Assembly (NCBI GenBank): GCA_038093975.1
Contig: JBBPTG010000227.1
Span: 1-39,115, forward strand
Reading direction: 5' to 3'
Length of the DNA: 39,115 nt
Source of the DNA: Chalciporus piperatus
Lineage: Eukaryota > Basidiomycota > Agaricomycetes > Boletales > Boletaceae
Each line of letters starts with the position of its first letter. Within the stretch, counting starts at the first letter, position 1. Made by a program: the position numbers and the translations under genes. The notes beneath the pieces were generated by a model. That model was given only the letters and a program-made list of their open reading frames with translations. It searched no databases and was not told the DNA's origin. Below, one piece after another: positions 22,692 through 34,351 of the stretch.

Positions 22692-22723
22692 AACGCAAAT
22701 CGACATAGATGTCGATTTGCGTG
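22692..22723. repeat. 32-bp palindrome, copy 9
   Basis: Arms AACGCAAATCGAC and GTCGATTTGCGTG, spacer ATAGAT; 367 bases upstream of the RING gene's ATG. Confidence 0.92.
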
Positions 22724-23782
22724 AAAACAGGCATCTCGGTATAACGTGCGTGTCATTAGTTGAACTCCATCTGTGTGTTGTAGAGTATTCATGATCAATT
22801 TTGTTCTGTTTCGGTACACCGTTTCTTGCAAAATCGTAGAACATAGGGGCTAATTGTCTCCCGAACCCTACCTTAACCCATACCCATTTAAAAAAAACAA
22901 GTAAAATGTTCCATGACAATAAGTTCATAACTAAACCAAGACCCATAAACCATGCAAACACCATCAAGGGCCCCCACTATAGAACTTGTCAATTGAACCC
23001 CTGGAGAAACATGAGGATAGAAAAAAATTATTCTAAGAGTGATATGCCATAAATCATCCCTTCTATCACACCACCTCAGGAGCAATCTCCCACCTGTGAC
23101 AAAACATGACAGGCTAATATATCATGATGTAACCTCTCACATAAAGGACTCCCTGACTACCTGTCAGAGGATATCCTTGACACACCCTTTACTCAACCAT
23201 CTAACCATATCAGAGTTCAATCTAACTCCACATGGAAGGCTGCTGTCAAAGTGACTCACCTACCAAGGGGATAAACCCTTGAAACACTGTCAAAGGTCAG
23301 GAAAATAATTCTTTCACCTGTCCTTCTCTTACAGGTACACTGCCCTGAAGAGAAAAATCACCAGATAGATAAACAAATACACCTGGATGACTCAACAGTT
23401 TAATCACATAAGCTGGTCACCAGAAAAGTATATAAACTGCTCAGCAAGACCTCTGCTGGAACAAAAAACTCCTCCCCCCCTCTCACTCAGACCTGGGAAC
23501 TGAAGAAGCCTTTGTGCAGAAACAGAACTAGGCACTCTGTTTTCCCTCTTTGAGGGTGAGTGATAACCTTCCTGTTTATTCCATGGCCTCTACTCCTTTC
23601 TTTCCCCTTTAATCAATTGTGTCTGCCTCATCTTTTGTTCATCATGAGGAACCCCACCTCCATAGCCTCTGTTGTTGAAGCTACCTTGGCCTGATGGGTA
23701 ACAAAACCTAAAGGCCTCCCCCTACCACTAACCTAACCCTTTCTCGTGGTATTCTGAGATTCATTCTCTCTCCTCCTAAGGA
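22724..23782. other. Gene-free stretch, possible LTR relic
   Basis: No coding signal. TGTCAGAGGATATCCTTGAC at 23162-23181 resembles the start of some Copia-type LTRs, and a TATATAAAC box lies near 23430, about 270 bases on. I could not find a matching end or target duplication, so no element is called. Confidence 0.3.
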
Positions 23783-24662
23783 CTGATTTTTCTAGACCTC
23801 CAGAAGGATGCCAGGGACCTGAAAAGACTTGTCCCTACTGTTGTTTAACCCTCTCTAGATGATGGCAAAGCCCTCTAAGCTTCTACTATTTATCTCGAGG
23901 CTCTGTCCAAAACCCCCTCCTCACAATGAATTAATTCAGACAAGCATTCTCATGACCTGGAAACATGTTCCCAAGGGTTTATCAACCCTACAAATCCATT
24001 GGTAACAATCCCAAGACCATCCAGATTTTTCTTGATGGTGTTCTGGAATCCATCTCCTCCTCCTCCCCAAAACCGATTTTTCTAGCGCTCCTGAAGGATG
24101 CTAGGGACCTGAAAAGACTTGTCCCTACTGTTGTTTAACCCTCTTAGGACGATGGCAAAGCCCTCTAAGCTCCTGCTATTTATTTCGAGTCTTCTTGCAT
24201 ACCTCCTCCCCCCTGCCAATGATCACAAGAAATTAATTCAGCCAGGCATTCCCATGACCTGAGAACATGTTCCCAAGGGTTTATCAACCATCTGAATCCA
24301 TTGGTAACAATCCCGAGACCATTCAGATTTTTCTTGGTGGTGTTCTGGAATTCAGCCCCTCCCCCCCAAAAACCGATTTTTCTAGAGCTCCAGAAGGATG
24401 CTAGGGACCTGGGTAGACCTGTTCCTACCGTCTTTCAACCCTCTGAAGACGATGGCAAAGCTCCCTAAGCTCCTGCTATTTATTTCGAAGCTCTGTCCAA
24501 AACCCTCCCCCCTCCCCTCTCAAGACATGTACGAATTAATTCGACCAAGCGTCCCTATGGTCTGGAAACATTATTCCGTGGGTTTCTCGACCCTCTGAAT
24601 CCATTGGTAACACTTCTGAGACCCCACGTATTTATTTCGTGTCGATATCCACATATGTCCCC
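23783..24662. repeat. Diverged ~295-bp satellite, three copies
   Basis: Units start at 23783, 24073 and 24373. Each opens with a GATTTTTCTAG motif, then GAAGGATGC-AGGGACCTG, then GATGGCAAAG, then an AATTAATTC block, then a block ending CCATTGGTAACA. Periods are 290 and 300 bases. It ends close to the 3' end of the helicase relic. Confidence 0.9.
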
Positions 24663-24717
24663 ATACCACCTTGTTTGATTTTTATCTCGAGAACGAGACC
24701 ACGGATTTTCATGATTG

Positions 24718-26204
24718 TTAGCTCAAAATGATCCCACAGATGTGCTCTATCCAGCCCCACAAAGAGATTCCACAAATAAAAAATTGACTTTGTATCTTAA
24801 TTCCAGGATGACCATATAAATCGATTTCTTCGACTTTGCAGGTTGCCAACACGAGACGGGCCATATTTGAACTCATTTGAGGAGCCTGAGCTGCAGTTCT
24901 TGACTTCGCAGCTTTTCGGTTGGAACCGTCGAGTATCAGTCTTGCATTCGCTCGTGCTGACCTGGTGAGGTATGTGATAGCAGCAGAACTGATCAAAGGG
25001 GCAGCAACTGAATGGGAATGGGAAACGATCCTGATACGGCCGACCTTCTGCAAGTAGTCATCAGTGTTCATTGGTTCCCCGAAGATAACGACACGTTTAA
25101 TGTTCGGTGAGTCGAAGCCAACAGAGAGCATATCTGTGGCGACAATGATCTGGGCAGCAGGATCATCATTCAGGACTGCCAATGTCGAGCTGTTGTAGGA
25201 TGCCCAATTGAGTGAGTTGTACATTCATACATTCTTTTTACCGTGAATGGCCTTCTTATTTTCTTTATATAGATATGCTGCAACACGAAATCCAATCGCA
25301 ATTGTACGACAGAAGACGACCGTGGCACCATCCGCTCCGAGCAACCACCAAAGCTCGGGAAAGCGAGCACTTGTCAAAGTGGACACCATGTCCTGAAAGA
25401 CGAGGGCAATATCTCTGCGAAGGTTGGAGCGTCGAATGAATCGGAATCTGCCATCGGAAAGACCGAGGTAAGCACATACACTTTTCGTGGAAGCTCCCTT
25501 CTCCAGAGTAGCAGTGGCGGCAATGAGTGGTGGATCTGTGGTGGTGAGACGAGCACGCAGATGTCTGATCTGCTTGTACGCAGGTCGAAGAGCCTTCCCC
25601 CAAGAGTTTAGAAGGTGGGCTTCGTCTACTGCCATCATAGCAACTCGTCGAGCAAACTCCTTGTTGGTGAGAAGGTGCCAGAACTTGCGCGAGGTAAGTT
25701 GCTCCGGTGCGACAAGTACCATCGTAACTCCTGTGACAATCTCCGCGAAAATGTTTTTGCCGTGCCGCTGTGCCTTGCCGACTGTGTCTGCATTGACTGC
25801 AACAGCCGTCAAGCCTGCACTGTTCATCTTGTGCTCCTGATGACCCGGTGAGTGGTTACTAGTAGTATCTGAGAGACTCGGGCGCTCGGGCTTACCATGT
25901 CGAGCTCCAATGCTTTGGTGGGACAGACGATCAACATTGCGGGATCTGCAGGGAAACTTCCAGCCAGAGGATGGAGTGTTGGATCCTCGGACAGCTTTTT
26001 GACTACATGCATGAGCCGAATGAATGTGTCCGTTTTTCCTGTTCCAGTCGCAGTCATGAAGAGCACATCTTTGCAATCTAAGAGGTGGGTGATGGCATCG
26101 AGCTGATAGTCATGGGTGTCATGAGGCATAAGCTGGTCCAAGATACGCCGACACAGCACTTCGCCTTCATTCGACGCAAATTTGAGCATTTCGCTCGTCT
26201 GCAC
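24718..26204 (-). pseudogene. RecQ-like DEAH helicase relic
   Basis: Minus strand. The frame from 26204 gives YQLDAITHLLDCKDVLF followed by a Walker A (TATGTGKT, about 26053-26030) and CPTKALE. An intron (25895-25837, GTAAG...CAG) joins it to a segment with VAPEQLTS, DEAH (about 25629-25615), ATATLEKG and VVFCRT. A TGA at 25227-25225 interrupts the frame just before MYNSLNWASYN, IIVATDMLSVGFD and QKVGRIR (motif VI, altered from the usual GRxGR). The order of motifs is that of RecQ-family helicases. The N-terminus before 26204 is unclear because upstream sequence is in a different frame. No RecQ C-terminal zinc domain was seen before the frame ends beside the satellite. Likely a dead, truncated copy. 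Confidence 0.8.
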
Positions 26205-27932
26205 TCTCTGTTTTGTCTTATCACTCTGTCAGGCTCACGGCGGATCCCCGGGCCGCTCTTGCCAGCAGACATTGTGGAGCTCGCTGACATTAAAAAACCG
26301 TTAATCCTGTATGACGGTACCTTGGGTCGTTCAAGATGCAGACTACACGGTGTGACGACCGCGATATCATTACGATATTTTTTTTGAATGATATAACCCC
26401 GATATCGTGAGCTTATGGCACTGACAACTTCTGCGTGATAGCACTCGGTCATCGAGTGCATATATCATACAGATATCTGTCACTGATATTGTAATGAGCT
26501 CTCCAGCAAAGCATCAGCATGATATTGTTGAAATTTTGTTCGACTACTATCTCATACCTCGGGCGACGAGGTTACACATTCTCTCGAGCAAGGCAATTGG
26601 GACTCGGAATGAGATGTAGTAAAAGATAGTTGAATTGCATGCCAATCAAAGGTATGTACAAGGGTTCTAAGTACTGGTAGCTATCCACGGCATACCACTA
26701 GGGTCCAGAGGGACGAGGATGCGGGATTATCGGGTTTGTGGTTGCGGGAACGGAGTGGGGGTGGTGTGGGATGCAGCTGCAGATGAGCCAGGTATACGAG
26801 GAAGTGATGGAGGACGAGAGTCCAAGAGACAGCGCTGGTTGGTCATGGTCGTGGGTGGAGGCACCTGAAATGTCGAACGAAAAAAATCTGTCAGTATGGA
26901 AATGGTAAACGAATAAACATACCACGGGATCTGCTGCTTGGAAGCTCGAATCTCTTGCAATTCCTTCAGTGTTCGTTGAGGAGTGTTGGGGCGGGATGTC
27001 GAAGTGGAACGAAGAAGAGACTTGACAAGGTATAAACAAACACGAGTACATACTTAGTACTTAGCTTTACTTTGTTTAGTAATTTGAGACTTAGAAAAAA
27101 TCACATTTCGGCTTCGCGGTACCAATTCACGATGTCCGTTGTATGTCTGTACGATATTGATGCGATATCGACACTAGAGCTTCAGCTGAGATCTGCCCTG
27201 AGAAGGTCCTGATATTTTCGTAAATTGTCATTACGACCTATGGCAGATATTCCGTGAATGTCCGTGGGATCTCACGAAAATATGTTTCGCACAACCCCAG
27301 TGCGCGGTCTCGGCCGTTTTACGGTGTAGGTATCTGTCGGATATGGGCCAGATACCCCCCAACTGAATATCAAACATATACTTTTCCCGACCAGACGTGT
27401 AGGTAAAGCACACGAAAAAAGAGGGGACACGACGACAAAAGGGGCTTCTCTTCAACGTAAGAGGAAGCGGGGGCAATTTGTAGCGAGGCGGATCGCGCAG
27501 GCAGACACGTGTACGGTAGGCTGAAGGGTCGGTGTTATGTTCCAGGCGAGCATTGTATGTAGTAAGATGCCATCAGACACTGTGTCGTAAATTATCCGAG
27601 GTGCACCCATTCAAATGATTTCAAGGGTCTGAGTCCACAGTGGATGCAGCGAGAAAGTCGAATCAGCTGCGAGACTACCTCTGCTACTAGTGCCCCAACG
27701 ATGTGGTGATTTCATTGATTGTTCACTGATATGTAATCTCCCGTAGGCACACCCTCAGTAGGTAGGAAGACAGTCCGAGTCGTTCCTACTCTTCTAAGGT
27801 CTATACTCAGCTAGTCTGTAAGTAACCGGACCCATTTCACTGCCTTCCTTTATTTTTACGACAGGTCAGACAAAGTCTCTTCATATTAAAATCTCTCGCT
27901 CTGAATCTTCCCATTTGTCACAGTCCCCAGTC
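26205..27932. other. Gene-poor stretch
   Basis: No firm gene. A minus-strand Pro-rich frame (26727-26960: VPPPTTMTNQRCLLDSRP...) sits next to a GTATGT/TTTCAG pair, but the exon phases do not match, so it is not called. Repeated CGATATC motifs occur near 26360-26410 and 27150-27170. Confidence 0.4.
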
Positions 27933-29303
27933 ATGGATTCCCCCGCTGGCTACTTTGAGTACCAGGCAAAGTTCAACGTCAACTTGAAGGTAAATAGCCA
28001 TAATCTCTTGCTCCCCGATGTCAATGCTCGCCACAGGTTAAAAAGCGCTCCTTCTCCTTCGAAGAGCTTCAGTCCGGTTCATACTTCGCGTCTTTGGACG
28101 AGTCTGACATCCAGTTCTACCAGACATACGGTCAACTGGTCGTCATTCCATCACCGAATGAGGGCGATGGCAACTTCGTGCCTCACAATCACGTTGGGGT
28201 GCACCCAGGATCCGACGACCAGCACACCCTCCACTTTGACTACCCCATCATGTTGTTGAAATCGTACACTCTCCAAAACGCGTTGGGCGAGTGCGCCTGG
28301 CAGCATGTCAAACAGGAAGCCAACGACACGCAGGAAATGAGCGCGATGCCATACTCGTCTTCTCCCTTGGTCGCTGTTTCCAGTCCACCGTACTTGGTAC
28401 ATGGTCACGAGAACATCATGGTGCCAAGCGTTACATCACCATCGGCCACGTCGCTTCCGACTCTGTATGATGAACCGACGGATTCGTTGCCATACCCCCC
28501 TCCCGCAAATTCCACGTCTCCCCCATATTTCTCGGGCGACCAGCCCCTGACACCCTCGCGCGACAATGTGGTGCTCGGTTCGCCACCATGCGTGCATGTC
28601 GGGTCCTACCAGCCCGGTATGGATCGTGAACACTGGGAAGACGTTTCGCCCCGACCACCTCGTTTAACTGTTCCTAGCCAATCGCACATGCTCGGCGAGC
28701 TCCCCTCACCGGCCTCTGTGGCTTTCCCACAGACCCACTCTCAACAACAGCCGTCGTGGAATCACTCACACAGCCATCGTTCCCGCTCCCGCTCGCGGTC
28801 GCTCATCCGCATGTCACCGGTACCCCGCACAAAACGGACCCTGGATAAGAAGCCTGCGCTCGCGTGTATCTTCTGTCGAGGGCGGAAGATTGCGTGTGGA
28901 CCGCCTCAGCCAGGTAGCGAGGACAAAACATGCAAGTAAGTGTTTATTTGAATGTTTTGAACACTTCGTCTTTCCGATTTCTCTATCGGTCGAGCATGTC
29001 TACGGATTCGTTCGATCACACAACCACCAAACACACATTTCCCTTCAATCACCCCGTCTTCTCGCTGATCTCCGGGCTCCCATTATTTCTGCTGAATAAC
29101 TGCTTACATGTGTTCTTTTTCCCAGTCAATGCGCTCGTCGGCATCTGAAATGCGAATACCCACTCGAGTCGCGTCGCGGAATGCGAAAGCACAGGTCACT
29201 GGTTCCCCGAGCCTCGTCCACTGCTCTTGAAATTAGTCCAGATGGGCCCAAAGTCAATGCAATCAAGGCCAATCGGAAACGGTCCATTGACAAGAGCTCC
29301 TAG
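27933..29303 (+). CDS. Zn(II)2Cys6 transcription factor, 377 aa
   Basis: Three exons (27933-27989, 28037-28935, 29126-29303) with introns of 47 and 190 bases total 1,134 bases, or 377 residues. The start ATG reads MDSPAGYFEYQAKFNVNLK. The middle is Ser/Pro-rich and probably disordered, with an Arg/Ser run (RSRSRSRSLI) near 275. The DNA-binding domain is unusually close to the C-terminus: C296-x2-C299-x6-C306-x11-C318-x2-C321-x6-C328. The second intron falls right after C318, as in many agaricomycete members of this family. Basic flanks (RRGMRKHRS; KANRKRS) suit nuclear location. Such proteins bind DNA as sequence-specific regulators; target genes are unknown. No lesion is visible. The Mutator-like element begins 182 bases after the stop, so it may alter the 3' UTR. 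Confidence 0.9.
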
Positions 29304-29475
29304 TCGACGAGCCGAGAACTCTCCTTTGTTATGTCTCGCAATTCGTAACTGTGGGTGCAATACTCGGTCCATTCCATTTGAATTTTGCTATGCCCCATGT
29401 CACATCTCGTTTACCCCTGTTATGCTTGTTATGCTTTGTTGTCACTCTTGCTTTCGCTCGCATTTGATGACTCAT

Positions 29476-29484
29476 CTTATCCAT
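29476..29484. repeat. Mutator-like element target duplication, left
   Basis: CTTATCCAT, identical to 30868-30876. Confidence 0.92.
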
Positions 29485-30867
29485 CAGACTCCTACCCACT
29501 CGTCAGGAGGTCGTTCTACATCCTAGTAGCGAGTGAAGAACTAAATACGAGTTATAGTAGTTACAGCCACCGAACAAACACAACCACATCCAAAACTTTG
29601 AGAACGACCTCCTGGATGACTGGCACAACTTGTCGTTGCGCCACAAGTTGGCCTTGTTTGGCCCTCGTCTAATTCGCCCATATCCGACCCATATCCGGTC
29701 GACCCCCCTCAGCAAGGATGTCTACACCTCACCTCATCGGAACGTCCAACGTCACGGATCCGGAGTTATGATCTCACTGCTTAACCCTATCAATCAGCTT
29801 GAGCAAGTGAACAAGTTGACGAACCTGAGGAATGAACCAAATGCATCAAAGACGCGCCCAGTCACTCCGAAACACGACCAGACAGGGCCACAGGGCCATC
29901 CGACAAACCAGAACACATTGTCATTGCGTTGATGCAATCCAACGAAGTCGCGGGGGTCGCGAGCGGGAGAGAATGTCTCGACAGCTCACGGGTAGAGATC
30001 GACGCATGAAAGGTCGAACCAGTTGAATGGAGGGTGTTGAAGAAGCCCCGCATGACACCAATTGAGGGGGAGAATTGGACCGCACCAGATCGGGTCCGAT
30101 TGGCATCAAATGTAACCGGGGGCCATCCAGGTCTACCCAGGGGGCGAGACAAACCATGAACAAGCCTGGAGTGTCATAAACGAACACAGTCGCAGGGGGG
30201 TTGATGGGGAGGGTGCCGGAACGCGACTTGATGTCGCATCCGGATGGAGAAATGAAGAGATCGACGGAGCGGATGAAGGGACACCGCGAAATGCCTCGAT
30301 CAGGGGGAGAAGGGGTCGTTGTAGCTGTATGATGATTGATGCAAAACAGGGCGAGCGGAGACGACGTGCCCAGAGCACCTCCACACCAGATTAGCCACCC
30401 TGAACCAGAATGCCGAGTGAGCGTGACAATGAGGAAGAGGCGAGCGCATGCTGCGACCGCCCCGACGCACAGACGAAGCTGTGCGACGAAACGGTCGCAT
30501 CGCGGGCTCGAAGGCATCAACCATTCCCCCACACTCGTATCATCAAGGGGAAGGCGCATAATCAACTGGTAGTGATTGTTATTCTCCTCGAGTCGTTTAC
30601 TGTACCCTTCAATATATCATTTCACTATCGGGGGGTCGACCGGCTTCAACTGGTCGGATATGGGTCGGATATGGGCGAATTAGACGAGGGCCAAACAAGG
30701 CCAACTTGTGGCGCAACGACAAGTTGTGCCAGTCGTCCAGGAGGTCGTTCTCAAAGTTTTGGATGTGGTTGTGTTTGTTCGGTGGCTGTAACTACTATAA
30801 CTCGTATTTAGTTCTTCACTCGCTACTAGGATGTAGAACGACCTCCTGACGAGTGGGTAGGAGTCTG
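29485..30867. mobile_element. Mutator-like non-autonomous element, 1,383 bp
   Basis: Long terminal inverted repeats (29485-29708 and 30630-30867) start CAGACTCCTACCC and are almost identical. The right one carries about 15 extra bases near its inner end. A perfect 9-bp target duplication flanks the element. Long inverted ends plus 9-bp duplications are typical of Mutator-like elements. The ~920-base core has only open frames with no transposase motif (longest minus 29921-30565), so the element would need a transposase in trans. Confidence 0.88.
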
Positions 30868-31650
30868 CTTATCCATCATCTATTCGGTTCTTGCTGCGTG
30901 TTTGTTTCCTGGCATGCCGTTACGCACATAGAATTGCTTTCTCCAAAGAATTGTACAATCATTAACATGTGGTATTATGTGTCTTGGTTTCTCTAGTTGT
31001 CAGTATCAGGTTATGCATCACAGTGTCATACACATGATACACTGTACAGTTCGCTCTTGGCATATCACGTGCACGAATGGGTCAAGTTGAATGCGAACTC
31101 AGAATCTTGACATTATAGATCAGCTGTAGCAGGGGACCGTCGGAGTTGAAGATCCCCAACGAGGTGAAAGCATCGACTCGCAGGTAGCTACTTGCGGAGC
31201 CCTTCGATGAGAGCTGTTCTCGGACAAGAAACACTAGGAGAATGCAGCAATGATCAAGTCTTACTCCTCTTTTCACGTGGAGCTGCACCTCATTAGCGGA
31301 CAGGCACTCTGACCACACGCCGATGCACTGTTGTCGAACATTTTCTCTATGCTATCCCACAGAGCCTTTTCGGGGCTGGCCCTAACCGAGACTGACGATG
31401 AGTGTAAGCAATAAAATCAGTGTGGGTAATAGTGGAACCAAGGTTCACAGTGCTGGTTCCACTGCAGGCAGAGCACGAGGGTTACTTGACTTTACAAAGC
31501 GCCTTGTCAGTCAGCTGGTAGTCTAAGACGGAAAAGTATCTTACAGGAGACGGACGGGGGTCTGCCGATGCGTTCGCTGAGTGTAACGCGGAGGCAGGTC
31601 TAACGATGGATGGGCAAGATGTGGAACGGACCTGATGAGGTCGCCTTGTG
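30868..31650. other. Gene-free stretch
   Basis: The right target duplication (30868-30876) opens it. A 78-codon minus frame (31082-31318) has no recognisable motif. No gene supported. Confidence 0.4.
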
Positions 31651-31872
31651 GGAACAACGGTCTGGATTTCTGTGCCGTTGATGAGGCGGGTGGCATTTGC
31701 GTTGGTGATCCTGGCAGTGGGGAGACCGAAAACGGGAATTAGAGTCACAGGTTGCCAGGATCGACACATACATGTAGTCCTTGAAGGCAGAGCGCCTGTC
31801 GAAGGTGATGTTACGGAATACCTTGACGATATCGTTGTCCTCGTTGTAAACGATGGGGGGACCACGATGTTG
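31651..31872 (-). pseudogene. RPL4: Ribosomal protein uL4 (RPL4) relic
   Basis: Two separated blocks match eukaryotic uL4 in order. RGPPIVYNEDNDIVKVFRNI (about 31872-31807) corresponds to the conserved segment of the type RGPxxVYxEDNGIVKAxRN. LPTARITNANATRLINGTEI (about 31722-31651) corresponds to the later LPTxxISxxDVTRLINSxEIQ segment. They lie in different frames, and the PGVE...LAPGGHLGRF part that should join them is missing or scrambled. It is therefore a broken fragment and not the working gene. Neighbouring minus-strand sequence (LNERLSEAARPRLPDVK) is open but does not match uL4. Confidence 0.75.
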
Positions 31873-31945
31873 GTGGTACAGGATCTTCACGTCTGGCAGT
31901 CTCGGTCGGGCGGCCTCGCTCAGCCGTTCGTTCAGCCACGCCAAA

Positions 31946-33439
31946 ATCGAGGTGAGGCCGCAGGCACAGAATTAGACAACCGTTTCGAAAGCAAGGCCAA
32001 CGATACTTACAGGTCGTTCATGATCGTCACTGGAACGGCTTGGCTTGGCTTGGGGTGGGTGGATCACCCGCGTGCTTATTCCTAGTCCAATCGGCGTATT
32101 GTTTGTCTCTGACAATCGCGGGATTGATCCAGAAGGCGGAGGGGGCCTCGCCTTGACAGCGCGACTTGGCCGTTTCTGTATTCAAGGAAAAGACTTGAGA
32201 CGTGGGTCTACGCGAGATGGAAAAGACTCACATGAGTAAGATGTTGATCGACAGAATGACGCTCCGTCGCTTGTCGTTCTCTACCATGACTCGACTCGGA
32301 GATTCGTTGACAGTTCGTGCGGTACAAGTCGCATCCATAGAACTCTGCGGAGTCTCCGCATTCCATTCGGTGAGCACTGAGCACTCTGATTTCGCTCCAG
32401 TGTGATTCGTCCGAATCGACGACACGGAACCTGAATGCTCAGTAATTGATGTGTCAATCACACATGCACGCCTCAGGTTCATCTCTGTCATGGAAAATGA
32501 GAAACACGCACCTGCGCGAGAGTTGTAGAAGAACTCGGAGGTACCAAGGAAACTGGGGGTGCCGGTGGCTTCATGTCTACAAACGTCGACCGTGGTAGAG
32601 CCTCTCTGGACGATGGACATCTCCCCTGTTGAGGGTGATATGCGAACTGAAGGCGAGAGGTGGGCATTTTTTTGCGGGGGATGTGGCATTGAGCATGGAG
32701 TAATCTGATACCGCAGGCGAGAATTTGGGGACACAAGAAGTTCGTGCCAACACCATAGACAGGGCGGGCCGGCGAGAGGTGGTTGGTGACAGAGTCGTAC
32801 TGAAGGACGGCTGCAATAACATAAAGTAGGGTGAAGTTTGGGACTGGAGGAAATCGAATGATAGCAAGGTTGAAGGCGCGTTTCGACTCGCAGCGCGCGC
32901 TGCTTGTCGCATCGCGGTTGTCGTCACGTTTGCCGTGGCTCGTGCTCCCCCTGATCCTCGACACATCTCTCCTCATCCTCGCTCCACTTCTCGACCTCGT
33001 CCATCTTCTGTTTGACTCGACACATTCGGTATGTCGCCGTCGTAGTTCCCTCTGCCCTTTTGGTGTCCCTGGTCGGCCAGTTGAGCTCGCATGACAACCG
33101 TATCGTTGCGTGGCCTGCTCCAAGAACTGTCGTGAAAGGTAATGGACGACGACCAGTCACCGGAGAAGACACTCTGACTGTGGTGGCCCGTTTTGCGTGG
33201 CTGCGGTGACGAAGTCAGATACACGAAGGATGAGGGAAATCGAAACACGGACGTCGAATAGTTAAGGTAGGCAGCTCACTCCGACTCCTGGTGACTACGT
33301 CTCGTAATCTGCTGGGCAGACGGAGAGTGGAGGGTAGGAGCTGAATCCTTAGCTTCATTGAATGGTTCGGGAAAGGTGAAATGAGTAATGGCAGAGAGAC
33401 TCGGACAACGGACAACGCGCCACGAGGGCTGGAGACTGT
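31946..33439 (-). other. Unresolved coding-like stretch
   Basis: Several minus-strand frames look protein-like, for example SPSTGEMSIVQRGSTTVDV and GTPSFLGTSEFFYNSRAG at about 32690-32510, and LYVIAAVLQYDSVTNHLSPA near 32835-32775. They do not join into one model and I do not recognise them. The position between two pseudogenes suggests more relic gene pieces. Confidence 0.3.
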
Positions 33440-33850
33440 TGCTGAGCCAATCATGACAGACGCGAGATTGATTCTGATGAGCTCGTTCGCATTGGTAGAC
33501 GATGCAGAGTCCAAGGGGACCTTGTTCTCGCTGTAGATTACGCTGGCGATGTTGATTGCGTAGGTGCCACCATAACTCTCAGCTGGGAGATGGAATGGCA
33601 ACTTCGTGACCTGCGGGAAACGGGCAAGGAGAAGCTCCATGAACGCGTACACGTCCTTGCCTGCGACTTGGCTCGTTTCGACAGTGCTACCGTCTTCTGC
33701 ATAAGAGAACCCGACGTTCAAGACGGGCTGGTCGAGAATGATAATGTTGGCGCATTCACTCCAGCTGTATGGGTTTAAAGTCGTGTTGGCACCGTTTGTC
33801 GGCGATGCGGCAAGGACCAAGCTCGAAGAGAAGACCGGTGCCATTGCGGC
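33440..33850 (-). pseudogene. Serine carboxypeptidase (S10) relic
   Basis: The minus strand reads TGLLFELGPCRIAD, then, after a one-base shift at the triple T at 33795-33797, NGANTTLNPYSWSECANIII, LDQPVLNVGFSY, and AESYGGTYAINIASVIYSEN. These are S10 carboxypeptidase blocks in the right order, with the catalytic Ser in (A)ESYGG; the usual Gly before Glu is Ala here. The oxyanion-hole block GGPGCSS expected before TGLLFELG is not found. After VMIG, where IGNG should follow, the match ends, so the Asp and His catalytic regions are absent. S10 enzymes are secreted or vacuolar peptidases; this copy is dead. Confidence 0.8.
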
Positions 33851-34351
33851 GGTCACCGAGTCGCCTTCGGGAAAGGAAACCGAAAAACTCCATCGAGGTG
33901 CGTTGTGCCAACCCGTGCCAGGCGACCAGGTCTCACTGCTCGGGAATCCAAGGGATGGGGTGTTGTATCTTCGCCGACTCTCGCAGCGGGCCACAAGGGA
34001 ACCTAACAAGGGCAGTCAGTAGGCTTAACTGCGAAGGAGGCAACACGAGAGGCGCACCATCTGATCTTGCCGACCCGAGATTGATATATCAGAGTCTCTC
34101 ATTTCCTACCATCATCCCTCTTACCTTACCCCCATACTCTGGATCACTTTTCTCTTTCTGGCTCGTTGTCGAACGGAGCCCACAATAAGTGAACAACGTC
34201 CTTCGTCAAGCTCAGCGATATCGTTCGAAGTGCGTCCTTAGTATCATGAACCCTGCATGCACCACTGACGATACATTGAACCTCAAGGTCACATCAGCAA
34301 CACTGCAAAAAGTCTGAAGTTACTGGAATGACTGGATCAGTTAAATCAGTA

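Noticed and set aside
23162..23700. Copia-type LTR
   Set aside because: A plausible 5' end and TATA box, but no matching 3' end or target duplication.
26727..26960. Pro-rich minus-strand exon
   Set aside because: Donor and acceptor phases do not match and no start exon is visible.
29921..30565. 214-codon frame inside the Mutator-like element
   Set aside because: No transposase motif, no introns and no recognisable domain.
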